Source of the DNA: Agapetus fuscipes
Taxonomy: Eukaryota; Arthropoda; Insecta; Trichoptera; Glossosomatidae
Direction: 5' to 3'
Assembly (NCBI GenBank): GCA_951799405.1
Contig: OX637363.1
Span: 744,001 to 808,000, forward strand
DNA length: 64,000 nucleotides
Numbering within the stretch: the first letter of the stretch is position 1; each line of letters opens with the position of its first letter. The notes beneath the pieces were generated by a model. That model saw only the letters and a program-made list of their open reading frames with translations. It was not told where the DNA came from and ran no database searches. Below, piece by piece: positions 39,770-49,186 of the stretch. The position numbers and the translations under genes are program-made.

Positions 39770-40382
39770 TTCAGGGAAGGTCGGCAAGAGTTGCAGGGCT
39801 TATGTTCATTTGAGATTTGGTTGTTTATATTGTAGGTCCACATGCGGCATGTATCTATCTATCTATAATCTATAATCTAAGTTGCAAGAATATATTCATT
39901 CAAAGCTCTCAGATGTATGCCCACAAACAAACACGTGTAGTTCGCGCTTACAAATGCTGATTGTGTACTTACAAATAAAATCCAAACCTCAAATGAACAT
40001 AAGCCCTGCAACTCTTGCCGACATTCCCTGAAACAGGGGTGACATTGGCAAAGTGAACCATTTTTTACAGTATGGGTGGTCAACCTCATACCAACCTATA
40101 AGTCAAGGAATACGAGTAATAAATAACATTTAAGTATAAGAAAACAACAAAACCTTAAAAATAAATCTATACAAAAAAAGTAAAAAAATGTCTTATGCAA
40201 AAAATGTAGCAAGTCAATAAACCAACATTACAAATCAGCATTGCAGATTAGCCGCCACTTCTTCCTTATAAGCGCGAAATTATGCAAGTCTGCTTGTGGG
40301 AATGCATTTAATATGAATCTCAAATGATACATATCTTTGCTGCTTAGATTTAGAGATTTAGATTGTGCCGGAGAATGAACTT
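39770..40382 (+). repeat. R element split by an RTE-A copy
   Basis: 39770-39852 (CTGCTTCAGGGAAGGTCGGC to CCACATGCGGCATGT) continues at 40266 (ATAAGCGCGAAATTATGCAA) to 40382. The 413 bp between are an RTE-A 3' end in the opposite direction. Confidence 0.85.
39853..40265 (-). mobile_element. RTE-A 3' end with R tail, nested in R
   Basis: (ATCT)n and (ATAATCT)n tail, R to 40112, then the 3' UTR and a few C-terminal codons (GATTAGCCGCCACTTCTTCC). Confidence 0.85.
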
Positions 40383-40477
40383 CCATCAAAACCTACTTTA
40401 TAGAGTTTAGTAGAGTAACAAGCAATTAAGGTGTAAAGTAGTTAAAGATATAGATTAGTAAAAAATATAAAACTTCT

Positions 40478-40738
40478 AATCTAATATAATCTAAGTTGCA
40501 AAGATATGTAGCATTGGGGATTCACAAAATATTATGCATTTTTACAATCAGACACGTATAAATTCGCGCTTAAACATGCCGCATGTGGACTTACAATGTA
40601 AAAGCCGAATCTCAAATGAACATACGCCCTGCAACTCTTGCTGACCTTCCCTGAAAAAGGGGTGAACTTGGCAAAGTGAACCATTGTGTACAGTATGGTG
40701 ATGAGCCTCATACCAAGTTATATAAGTCAAGGAGTACA
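40478..40738 (-). repeat. R element
   Basis: CTAATATAATCTAAGTTGCA to AGCCTCATACCAAGTTATAT, AAGTCAAGG. Confidence 0.8.
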
Positions 40739-40754
40739 CATTTTGTAAAAATTG

Positions 40755-41176
40755 AATCACATTTGTCAATGACACCCCTGCTTACAGGGAAAGTCGGCTA
40801 AAGCTGCAGGGCTTATGTTCACTTTAGGTTTAAGTGTTATTTCAGATTCCATTTATAAATTATTTTCAAATATGCTCTTCGTTGGGTTGAAAAATTCATA
40901 GAGCAAAGACCGATTGTGTATTGGCGCTTTGTAACGACGACCAAGCTCGTAAAAACATGCGGCACTACAACAAGTGTCATAGACCCCTAGAGTTTCTGAA
41001 ATCTAAGGAGTCTCCCGCACACGATTTCTTTAAAAAAATATTCGAAAGAACGCAGCATTTGTAAGCGTGAACATTCGCGTGTTTGCTCTTGGACATGCAT
41101 TTATTCCGTGATCTGTGCATTTACCATTATATCTTAAATTTTCATATTTCTTTGCAACTTGGGTTAAAGATTATTT
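40755..41176 (+). repeat. R element split by a T-V SINE
   Basis: AATTGAATCACATTTGTCAA ... TTTCAGATTCC (to 40855), resuming CAGCATTTGTAAGCGTGAAC at 41044. Confidence 0.65.
40856..41043 (+). mobile_element. T-V SINE, 5' truncated
   Basis: TTTTCAAATATGCTCTTCG, AACGACGACCAAGCTCGTAA, then the V tail ATAGACCCCTAGAGTTTCTG and TCTCCCGCACACGATTTCT. 41180-41515 shows nothing recognisable. Confidence 0.7.
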
Positions 41177-41515
41177 TTTTTGTAAATTCAGGTGTCTGAT
41201 ATTTTTAATTGCTTAGTTAAAATATCCTTGCGATCGACCGAATATCGGGGGCGGAGTTTCAAAGATAAACGGAAAACTGCAGAGTTGCGAAAAAGAGCTG
41301 ATATTGAAAAATTCTCTGGGGATTTGAAATCATCGATGCGAAAGAAAACTCAGGCGTTTTTTACCTGATTAAAAAAATCATGCCATGAACGGACATTGTT
41401 GTATGTTAGAAAGGGATAGAAAACAAATTAGATATTCTTCTTTATTTTTCTTATTCTTCGCAGCGAATACTAAGTCGTTTATGAAACCTTTTTATTTTCA
41501 TTTATCGTGTTCCTT

Positions 41516-41668
41516 GACTTGGTTCAACATATTATGTTATTGGCGAATTATGTATTCATAATTCATTAAAATAAACAATAATGAATTATTAATTGATAAT
41601 ATTAATACCTGTTTCTGGCCAGGCAGAATAGGTTGGTGAATTGAATTCTTCTTCACAAATCTTTTTTT
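41516..41668 (+). repeat. S-SINE 3' part
   Basis: TTGGTTCAACATATTATG, (AATTATT-type) AT-rich spacer, CCTGTTTCTGGCCAGGCAGA, ATAGGTTGGTGAATTG. Confidence 0.65.
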
Positions 41669-41921
41669 TTAATTTAAATTAAATTAAATATCTTGCTTTT
41701 CGCAAGTATAACAGTGCACGGTATTTCTATGCTTTACATTTCGCACCTGAGCTAAGTGTACAAAATGGAATTCCTTCTATCGCGAGTCAAACCTTTTACT
41801 GTATGTAACAAAAAAAGGAGATACAGTTGTGTACTAATGCGCGACAAAAGACTTTATAAATGCATTAACTTCGTAGACGATTGAACTGAAGGATTCTCTT
41901 TTGTTGTAGAGGTAACGCAAA

Positions 41922-42112
41922 AAAAAAACGCAACTAAGCTACACATATAGTGTAACTTTTTGCAGCGTCAAACCCGAAGGGGTCGCAGGTGGCGAGTTGA
42001 ACCTATTTATTTTTACAGGTAAGGGCCAACGCCAACCAATTCCGTTGAAGTGGGGGTTTCTCAGCTCCCGAGAGGGCTGGTACTCATTTTTTTGTGATGG
42101 CTGAGTAAACTG
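41922..42112 (-). repeat. U-SINE, head lost
   Basis: ACGCAACTAAGCTACACATA to TTGTGATGGCTGAGTAAACT, minus strand. 41670-41920 shows nothing recognisable. Confidence 0.7.
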
Positions 42113-42373
42113 ATATTTTTTTTCACTTGCTTCTGTTATCAATTGTTTTACTTTCTCTTTCTTTTTCATTCAAGCCCCCTACTAGTTTTAATATTATTTA
42201 TACTATTATTCACTCTTCTTACGTTCTAATAAGGAAAATGTTACCCATGTTTTCCTGTTCTTCTTCATTAAGTCACCTCTACCAGGACTCTTATTGCCAT
42301 CTTAACTTATCACTGCCTTTATTGAATCACTTTTGCTACTATTTTATAATTATCATGTTGTTTTTAATATTTT

Positions 42374-42877
42374 ATGACAATCGTAAATAATTTAGATGTA
42401 AATCACCTCAACATATACTATCAAAATTGTCGTAGTATTCGTAACAAGCTCTTTGATCTGCGTTTGAACATTCTTAACTGTGAACATGACATTCTTATTA
42501 TCACTGAGACGTGGCTGAATGATGGCATTTATAACAACGAGGTTGCAGATGATAGATATGTTGTTCACAGAAGGGATAGGTGTCTATCTACCTCTACAAA
42601 GAAGGATGGAGGTGGTGTCTTAATTTTAGTTAGGAAAGACATCCCTTGTGTTAGATTATTTAATGATGAGAGTCCGTTAGTTGAGGAAATTTTATTACAT
42701 TTACCTACAGTTGGAAATGGTTTAATTATTGCTGCATGCTATATTCCACCACTTTCCAGTCAATCCATATATGAAGCACATTTTAATAAATTCAATGAAA
42801 TAGCTATAAATAAAGTAGATCACAATTTCTTTTTAATTGGTGATTACAATTTGCCCTCTATTAACTGGACTCATTTG
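42374..42877 (+). pseudogene. LINE ORF2 N-terminus: endonuclease fragment
   Basis: About 168 codons with YYQNCRSIRNKL near residue 14, ITETWLNDG near 41, GGGVLILVRKDI near 75 and LIGDYNLPSINWTHL near 153. This is the first two-thirds of an APE-type endonuclease. It breaks exactly where an RTE-A copy begins. Losing the 3' end is the reverse of usual LINE truncation. Upstream 42120-42373 may be its 5' UTR. Confidence 0.8.
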
Positions 42878-43348
42878 CGAATGAATGGAATATCCAGAGT
42901 CATAATAAAAGAAGAGCTTGCATGAAGAAGGTTATGACTCTGGAGGAAATGAAAGAAGTATGTAAGGACAGAAAGAAATGGCGGTTGATCTGTAATGTTG
43001 GCGGCTAGGGTTTATTAAATTGGAATTTATTAAATTGGAATTTTGGATATTATTATTTAGTGATGTATAAAATGTAATTTGTCGTGTGTGTGTGTTCCTT
43101 GACTTATAGGTTGGTATGCGGCTGACCACCCATGCTGTAAAAATGGTTCACTTTGCCAGTGTCACCCCTGTCTCAGGGAAGGACGGCAAGAGTTGCAGGG
43201 TGTATGTCCATTTGAGATTTGGTTTTTATGTTGTAGGTTCACATGAGGCATGTGCAAGCGCGAACTTGTACGTGTCTGGTTGTGAGAATGCATGTAATGT
43301 GAATCTCCAATGTAACATATCCTTGCACCTTAGATTAGATTAGATTAG
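42878..43348 (+). mobile_element. RTE-A 3' end with R tail
   Basis: CGAATGAATGGAATATCCAG, codons for KKVMTLEEMKEVCKDRKKW, GGCGGCTAGGGTTTATTAAA, then a complete R ending (TTAGA)n. Confidence 0.9.
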
Positions 43349-43425
43349 ACACCGTCGGCGGAATTCGAATCCGGGTTCACGGCATGAAATGCAAGCACTC
43401 TACCAACTGAGCTATCGACCGGTCG
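43349..43425 (-). repeat. U-SINE head fragment
   Basis: CGAATCCGGGTTCACGGCAT, CTACCAACTGAGCTATCGAC: the tRNA-like head only. Confidence 0.7.
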
Positions 43426-43552
43426 ATAGCTCAGTTGTCAGAAATGAAATATTAAAATGTCAGTCTTGTCCAAGCTTCACATTATAAAATCAATCAACAC
43501 CAAACGGAACTGAGCTGCATTTAGTATTCCCTTATTATCTCCTTGTTAGATT

Positions 43553-43790
43553 GTAGTTCCGTGACTAATAGGTTGGTATGAGAAACTCTGTTCAATTTTG
43601 CCAATGCCACCTCGGTTTCAGGAAAAGACGACAGTAGTTGCAAAGTTTATATTCATACGAGTTTTTAGTTTATTTTATAAGTACACAATATGCAGCGAAT
43701 CCCAAATGAATATAAGCCCTGCAGCTCTTGCCGACCTTTCCTGAAACAGGGCTGATATTGGCAAAGTGAACCATTTTTTACAGTATGACA
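43553..43790. repeat. Two R fragments in opposite directions
   Basis: 43553-43697 is a decayed + strand R head. 43698-43790 is a minus strand R piece (AATCCCAAATGAATATAAGC to CCATTTTTTACAGTATG). Confidence 0.7.
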
Positions 43791-43964
43791 AGTATAACAA
43801 TCACATAATAACAGTGGATATAAACGTTTATCTACGTAACAAAAAAGCACATTCAATGGTCTTTATAAATACAGAGTAATTGTCTCTATTTGAATTCTGC
43901 TCGAACAATAGTAACAAGTATAAAACTTTACGCGTTAACTCCACAATAGCGTTTTACTCATTGA

Positions 43965-44115
43965 GTAATTACATAGAGGAGCAGAAACTAACTTCCTGCA
44001 TTGATTCATACTACAACCCACTTTCGTCTCAGTCCTCTCAAACTTTGCATTGGCAAAATCGTACGAAATAAGGCCATTTTGTCCAAATCCATTTTGTGTT
44101 TCGCCACCCAATTAT
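43965..44115 (+). repeat. Unclassified repeat Q
   Basis: CATAGAGGAGCAGAAACTAA, CTTTCGTCTCAGTCCTC, CATTTTGTGTTTCGCCACCC, AATTATAACAC. The 33.2-kb copy is the same sequence with an insertion. Confidence 0.55.
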
Positions 44116-44117
44116 AA

Positions 44118-44545
44118 CACTTCTTTTTCTTTGTGCACAACAGGTTGCCCTAATTACAGTGCACCCTCACAGCCATCAACAAGCTGGGAGGAACTCTTTC
44201 ACCATACTTTTGAAGGTGTCTAAATTATACAGAAATATGTCTATTTTTAACTCGTTTATGAGTTTGACACTCCGAGTTAAAGGATGCTGTGCCAAGACAT
44301 CGGTGCAGCTCATTTGTACATGAAAGAGATCATGGCCTTGCCACCGATTATAATAATTTGATATGAACAACCTGAACCCATCCAACAGGGTGGGACTGTC
44401 TGTTAAACTTTTGATGACTTTATAAGTGAACATCATCAAAGTCCCGTTGCGCCTAGTTTCTAAGCTCCTGAAGCCAGTTTTCTGCAGCAGGTCCTCATGG
44501 TGCATGAACTGAACATGCCATAATGTCTTAAAATAATGCCTTTTT
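44118..44545 (-). pseudogene. LINE-2 C-terminal relic
   Basis: Minus strand frame (44574-44176) matches the end of the 55.2-kb LINE-2 protein: FMHHEDLLQKTGFRSLETRR, NGTLMMFTYKVIKSL, DSPTLL, LTRSVKLINE, VKEFLPAC. It continues into the same 3' UTR (GAGGGTGCACTGTAAT, CCTGTTGTGCAC). 5' truncated and older than the 55-kb copy. 44546-44960 shows nothing recognisable. Confidence 0.85.
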
Positions 44546-44960
44546 TCTTCAAAACTCGTCAATTTTGTGATCAAAATATTAATAACGCGTGTTATCTGTC
44601 AACTGGCAGTCATTTTTATTATTCGCAATAGTACCAACTTTCTAGGAACATTTTTACATTCCCCCGAGTTTTTTTGTACACACGAAAATGCAACTGTGAA
44701 ATTCTTTGTTCTCTTTCTCACTAATGACAATTTTCGTAAGTAAGTTGAAACAGATATATAATGTCTATTTTCGTTAAAGCAATTTCTAGCCCACAGATAT
44801 CATAAGTCAACGATTTTACTAAAGATGCTATGAAACTAAAACGCTCACTGTTGGCGCTGTTAAAGTCTTCATACATTTTGTGGGAGAGTGTTGTACTTGT
44901 CGCGTTTTAGTTTGAATAATGAGGCCAGTGTTATTGACAGTTTTGTGTCTATTGTTGCAG

Positions 44961-45022
44961 GAGATCCATCCCCTTGAAGTTCGCCTGGAAACTACAGCGA
45001 GGGAGACTCTCCATGCACTGCG
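44961..45022 (+). CDS. NMDA receptor subunit 2-like, exon a
   Basis: 62 nt between TTGTTGCAG and GTAAGC. Reads EIHPLEVRLETTARETLHAL plus two bases of an Arg codon, which exon b completes (CG|G). The short acidic/helical segment precedes the first lobe of the amino-terminal (ATD/LIVBP-like) domain. Upstream exons with the signal peptide are not visible in the window. The identity follows from the downstream exons; alone this exon would not be recognisable. Confidence 0.6.
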
Positions 45023-45169
45023 GTAAGCTAATAAATGAGTAGCCGTTGAGTAACAACGGGCTATTCCATGTTATACTTTTTTACGCATATTTGTATGTTT
45101 CCTATTGACTTCTAAACTGTTCAACCGAACTTAATGACATTATTCAGAAAACATGAGTAAAATATTTGT

Positions 45170-45310
45170 GTAAACGACCGAGTCGTGGCACAGGAGATAC
45201 CGGACGGCCAGCGCCTACAAGGTCGCCCTCCCAAAGATGGAAGAACAGCTGGTCTTCTGCATCACAGGAGGGAGTTCCACAATAAACAGATCATAGATCT
45301 ATAACATGGA
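45170..45310 (+). repeat. LINE C-terminal scrap, copy 1
   Basis: GGCACAGGAGATACCGG, GGTCGCCCTCCCAAAGATGG, AGCTGGTCTTCTGCATCAC, GGGAGTTCCACAATAAACAG. Reads GRPPKRWKNSWS in one frame, an RTE-type end. The same sequence recurs at 46945-47055. Confidence 0.5.
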
Positions 45311-45547
45311 GAAGAGGAAGAAGATTCAGGAAACATGTTAATTATTCCCGCAATGGTTCCCGTGAAGTTCTATGTCGATTGGATAACCATTTTTTTTTTC
45401 TTCTAATAAAATGTGTTTTGCTGTTGCTCTGCATTCCTTGCTAAACCAATCTTTAGATTTTGATCAAATTTTCAGGAAAATAATTGTCTTAAAATCATCC
45501 TTGTTGATGCGTACAGCTCATTTACCTTTATGTGGTAAAAACACGTC

Positions 45548-45720
45548 CAGGGCTGGAAGTCTCATCACCACGGTAATTTTTACCTACCGAATATCGGTAA
45601 TATTTGTATAAAGACCTGTCAATCCAAGATTGGCGTTAGTGAACGCTGATTAGTCTTCATACAAATATTATCGATATTCGTTAGGTAAGAATTACCGTGG
45701 TGATGAGACTTCCAGCCTTG
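45548..45720 (-). mobile_element. M3 MITE, full length
   Basis: CAGGGCTGGAAGTCTCATCA and its inverse at 45701-45720. The arms are ~60 bp (CGGTAATTTTTACCTACCGA, ATATCGGTAATATTTGTAT) around a ~50-bp centre. No coding region. Confidence 0.85.
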
Positions 45721-45721
45721 G

Positions 45722-46135
45722 AAGATAGTGGTGAGACTACAAGGTGATAGTGACACCAAGGAGTAAACAAACTACAACATTACACATAATACTGAAGTTC
45801 TAGGTGTCAGTGGACCATGGTCTGAAGCTGCACAAGACAGAGAGTCCTGGAGGATGGTGGGGAGACTACAAGGTGATAGTGACACCAAGGAGTAAACAAA
45901 CGACAACATTACACATGACACTGAAGTCCTAGGTGTCAGTGAACCATGGACTGAGGCTGCACAAGACGAGAGTCCTGGAAGATGGTGGGGAGACTACAAG
46001 GTGATAGTGACACCAAGGAGTAAACAAACGACAACATTACACATGACACTGAAGTCCTAGGTGTCAGCGGACCATGGACTGAGGCTGCAGAAGACGAGAG
46101 TCCTGGAAGATGGTGGGGAGACTGCAAGGTGATGA
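45722..46135 (+). repeat. 128-bp minisatellite made from a LINE C-terminus
   Basis: AAGGTGATAG starts at 45741, 45870, 45998 and (partly) 46126, so 128-129 bp per unit, about 3.2 units. Each unit translates TEVLGVSGPWSEAAQDRESW then RMVGRLQGD-DTKE-stop, which aligns with the RTE-C C-terminus at 8863-9216 (EVLGVRGPWKEAAQDRESW). The array is a tandemly amplified LINE end lying just upstream of an exon. Confidence 0.85.
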
Positions 46136-46188
46136 CGCCTTCACGAGTATAACTTTGATGATTATTTATGTACTCCATCTGTTTTCAG

Positions 46189-46356
46189 GTCCCTGCTTCT
46201 CCACACCCACTGGCACTCCTTCACGGTGCTGACTGAGCCCCAGGCGTCTTCCAGCCTCACCCTGCGCAGAGATCTGGCCAGCATCCTCAGCACTCCTCCG
46301 CTCTCCCCCAAGATCCTGCCGCTGCCTGCCATCAATGCTCCTCACACACTATTCAG
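46189..46356 (+). CDS. NMDA receptor subunit 2-like, exon b
   Basis: 168 nt between GTTTTCAG and GTAAGA. Reads SLLLHTHWHSFTVLTEPQ, ASSSLTLRRDLASIL, STPPLSPKILPLPAI, NAPHTLF. LL-x2-HWHSFTVLTE is the ATD strand-helix that follows the first lobe in GluN2-type receptors, and the segment up to HTLF precedes the RL..V..STRGVIVL strand. Phase: completes Arg with G and ends with AG of the next Arg codon. More GC-rich than its surroundings, as expected for a conserved exon. Confidence 0.75.
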
Positions 46357-46434
46357 GTAAGATAATAGCGTCGAAGGAAGTGAATGAGTCACCAAAATAT
46401 AATTTGAAGAAACCCTTAGACCGCATGAACGAAG

Positions 46435-46823
46435 GAAGGATAGCCTGAGTTGTGGCACAGGAGATACCAGACGACCAGCGTCTACCAGACGCACTATTCT
46501 GCCAAACTCCTTATTAAACTTTGGATATCCGGCGATTCTGCTGAACCAATAGTTCTCCGTCAGTCTTGGGTAGTGCGTGCGCTGTCGCTGCTCAATACTC
46601 TGGCCTCCTCAGCCCCACACCTGGATATATTTACAACTGGTGTGGATCGCTTACTATCAGAGTCTGTACGTATATTAGAACGACATATGGATGCGTAGAT
46701 TAATGTATCTGTGTATTGTTCTATTATGTCTGCAACGCTATATTATGTATTGTGACGTTTTGGTGTCTCACTGTTAGTCATGTATATATTTGTTAAATAA
46801 ATAAATGAAATAAATAAATAAAT
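46435..46823 (+). pseudogene. Non-LTR element 3' end
   Basis: A frame 46450-46698 (SLLNTLASSAPHLDIFTTGV, VRILERHMDA) ends 100 bp before AATAAATAAATGAAATAAATAAATAAAT, a LINE-like tail. I do not recognise the family. The ORF may be the C-terminus of its reverse transcriptase. Confidence 0.4.
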
Positions 46824-46944
46824 CCGTACAAGTCGGGAGCGCTAGCGTTTGCGAGAGAACTCCATAGATAAAAAATCACAGTACACCTTATGTTTGGACA
46901 CGAATCGCCAGCTCGTCGCCTTAGGGTCGTTAGGAATTTAGCAG

Positions 46945-47055
46945 AGTAGCACCACCTGAAGGTCGCCCTCCCAAAAGATGGAAGAACAGCTGGTCTTCTG
47001 CATCACAGGAGGGAGTTCCACAATAAACAGATCACAGATCTATAACAAGAGGGAG
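46945..47055 (+). repeat. LINE C-terminal scrap, copy 2
   Basis: GGTCGCCCTCCCAAAAGATG, AAGAACAGCTGGTCTTCTG, GGAGTTCCACAATAAACAGA: a second copy of the 45.2-kb scrap. Confidence 0.55.
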
Positions 47056-47141
47056 AAGAATCAGAACTCTTGCATTAGTTGAACACAAAATATTATTAAC
47101 AAAAAAAAGTGTAAAAGCATAAATTTGTTTTTTTTCTCAGC

Positions 47142-47398
47142 GTGACTGATAGGTTGGTATGAGGTTGACCAACCATGCTGTAAAAAATGGTTCACTTTGC
47201 CAATGTCACCCCTGTTTCAGGGAAGGTCGGCAAGAGTTGCAGGGCTTATGTTCATTTGAGATTGGGTTTTTTATATTGTAGGTCCACATGCGGCATGTGT
47301 GAGCGCGAAATTATGCGTGTCTGCTTGTGGGAATGCATTTAATATGAATTTCAAATGATACATATCTTCGCAGCTTAGATTTAGATTAGATTTAGATT
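47142..47398 (+). repeat. R element
   Basis: GTGACTGATAGGTTGGTATG to CTTAGATTTAGATTAGATTT; both hairpins intact. Confidence 0.85.
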
Positions 47399-47672
47399 AG
47401 TGCAAACGCCACGCGCCTGTGTGATTAAAATTATTGAGCTTAAAATATATGTTTGCCTTTTCCCTGACAACCTGGCCGTGTGACGTCAGAGCTATGCGTC
47501 TATTTTTTTATATTCGTGAGAAAATATTTAGAGTAAAAACTCATTCACAACATAAAGCAATTCACATACCACATCAAAGCAATAAATCATTGCTTTTCAT
47601 TTCATTTATCACAAAAAAAAAGTTAATTAAAACTTGAAAAAATGATTAAATTTTAATCTGTAGCACATACAA

Positions 47673-47862
47673 AGCTACGACGAACATTCTGTCCGAACAC
47701 ACGTTTACAAAGAGCTCTCTGTCCGAGCATCTACGACGAACATTCTGTCCGAACATCTACGACGAGCATTCTGCCCGAGCTGTTTCGCCGAACTTTTTTC
47801 CCGAACGTCTGCAAAGTTTTGCGGCGAGCTTCCTGTCCGAACGTTCTGTCAGTTAGGAGCTC
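47673..47862. repeat. 26-bp minisatellite, degenerate
   Basis: About six copies of CTACGACGAACATTCTGTCC + GAACAT, decaying to the right (TTTCGCCGAACTTTTTTCCC). Unlike the surroundings it is CpG-rich. 47865-48145 shows nothing recognisable. Confidence 0.75.
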
Positions 47863-48146
47863 GTATATTTAATGAGAACAACATGGCTGTTTTCGAAATG
47901 AAGACAAACATCTGTTGTACGCTCTACGCTGAAGTTTAGCTGGGAAAAAGTGTAGCTGTTTTGTATTTACATATCTTCATAATGAGACTTTATAAGAAGG
48001 GTTGTTAAATATAATATTATACACAAGGAAAAATATAGCTCGCTTACATTTCTGTTTTGTGAGTGAAAGAAAATTAACGTTTTTAGTTTTAACGCTAAAA
48101 AATTTGATAATATGAAAAATTAACTTGGGAAAATTTTCGAACACCA

Positions 48147-48352
48147 ACCTTAGTAGCTACGAGTTGCAAAACTTGAGTAAAGTAAAGTTTACGGAAAGTA
48201 ATAAAGTGGTTTTCCCCAAAATCTGCCGTTTTTGTTTCTTACACTTCATGGCCTTAGCAAAAGAGTTACAGTGATGAAGAAAATCAAGTTCAAACAAACA
48301 AAAACGGCAGATTTTGGGGGAAACCACTCTTAATACTTTCCGTAAACTTTAC
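48147..48352. mobile_element. M4 MITE, right end truncated
   Basis: CTACGAGTTGCAAAACTTGA, GTAAAGTTTACGGAAAGTAA, ..., TTTCCGTAAACTTTAC. The intact copy is at 62944-63181. Confidence 0.8.
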
Positions 48353-48416
48353 TTTTGGAGACATGTTCAATGCTAGTACAACTTATTTGTAATGATACAT
48401 AGCTTGAATACGAGCA

Positions 48417-48676
48417 GAAGCGCTATTCTGCTAAATTCCTTACACTTTGGATATTCTTACTAGTCCGCGAATGCTAGCGCTTGCGAAAGTACTCCATAGA
48501 TAAACAATCAAAGTACATTTTAAAGAATGAAAAAAACGGATTTTACTGACCGTGCAAAAGAGAAGAAATGTCTAACTTTGAAATGTCTACCGACCGTAAT
48601 CATAATTTAAAATCTTTAATGAAAGTACATCTTACGCAAAGTACAAAGTACGCATTAAACAGAATAGCGCTTCAGG
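48417..48676. repeat. Inverted-repeat element, unclassified
   Basis: GAAGCGCTATTCTGCTAAAT at the left is inverted as AAACAGAATAGCGCTTC at the right. It contains GCTAGCGCTTGCGAAAGTAC, ATAGATAAACAATCA, also present at 46843-46880. Confidence 0.5.
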
Positions 48677-48924
48677 TAGTTGATGTAAATAAGGCGCAAT
48701 AAACACTAATACGATACAAATTTATAATTTTTTTAAACAAATTAGGCAGTTTGGTTTTATATATGACAAGGCGAATACCTTAAACACGGTTCTAAGCCCC
48801 AGAAAATATTTGTACATCTGAAAAACTGGGTGAATTTTGGAAATTTAAGAAAAACAATAAATACCGGTCACGGTAAACGACAGTTTGGACCAAAATATAG
48901 GGCAAAGAAAATGCCGTCGTTTTT

Positions 48925-48955
48925 ACAGCATGGGTGGTCAGCCTCATACTAACCT
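48925..48955 (-). repeat. R head fragment
   Basis: CAGCATGGGTGGTCAGCCTC, ATACTAACCTAAACGTCAG. 48677-48920 shows nothing else. Confidence 0.55.
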
Positions 48956-48990
48956 AAACGTCAGTTGCAATAAGCTGCTCCAATTGACCA

Positions 48991-49151
48991 TGGCTGAAAG
49001 TCTCTTTACCACGGTAATTCTTACCTACCAAATATCGGTAATATTTGTATGAAGACTAATCAGATGTTTACTTGCGGCCATCTTGGGTTGACAGATTATC
49101 ATGAAAATATCACCGATACTCAATAGGTAAGAATTAGCGTAGTGATGAAAC
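48991..49151 (+). mobile_element. M3 MITE abutting a splice acceptor
   Basis: TGGCTGAAAGTCTCTTTACC to AGAATTAGCGTAGTGATGAA, diverged but complete. Its right edge is ~35 bp before exon c, so the branch point and pyrimidine tract of exon c sit at the boundary of the insertion. Confidence 0.8.
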
Positions 49152-49186
49152 ATATATTCTTCTAAATTCTTCTTGTATTGTTCCAG

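Larger units (their letters stand above)
45023..46188 (+). other. Intron a/b of the NMDA receptor gene
   Basis: 1,166 bp, GT-AG. It holds an RTE-like C-terminal scrap (45170-45310, GGTCGCCCTCCCAAAGATGG), an M3 MITE (45548-45720) and a LINE-derived minisatellite that ends 53 bp before the acceptor. Confidence 0.6.
46357..49186 (+). other. Intron b/c of the NMDA receptor gene
   Basis: 2,830 bp, GT-AG. It contains LINE scraps, an R, a 26-bp minisatellite, a truncated M4 MITE, an inverted-repeat element and an M3 MITE that ends 35 bp before the acceptor. Confidence 0.6.
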
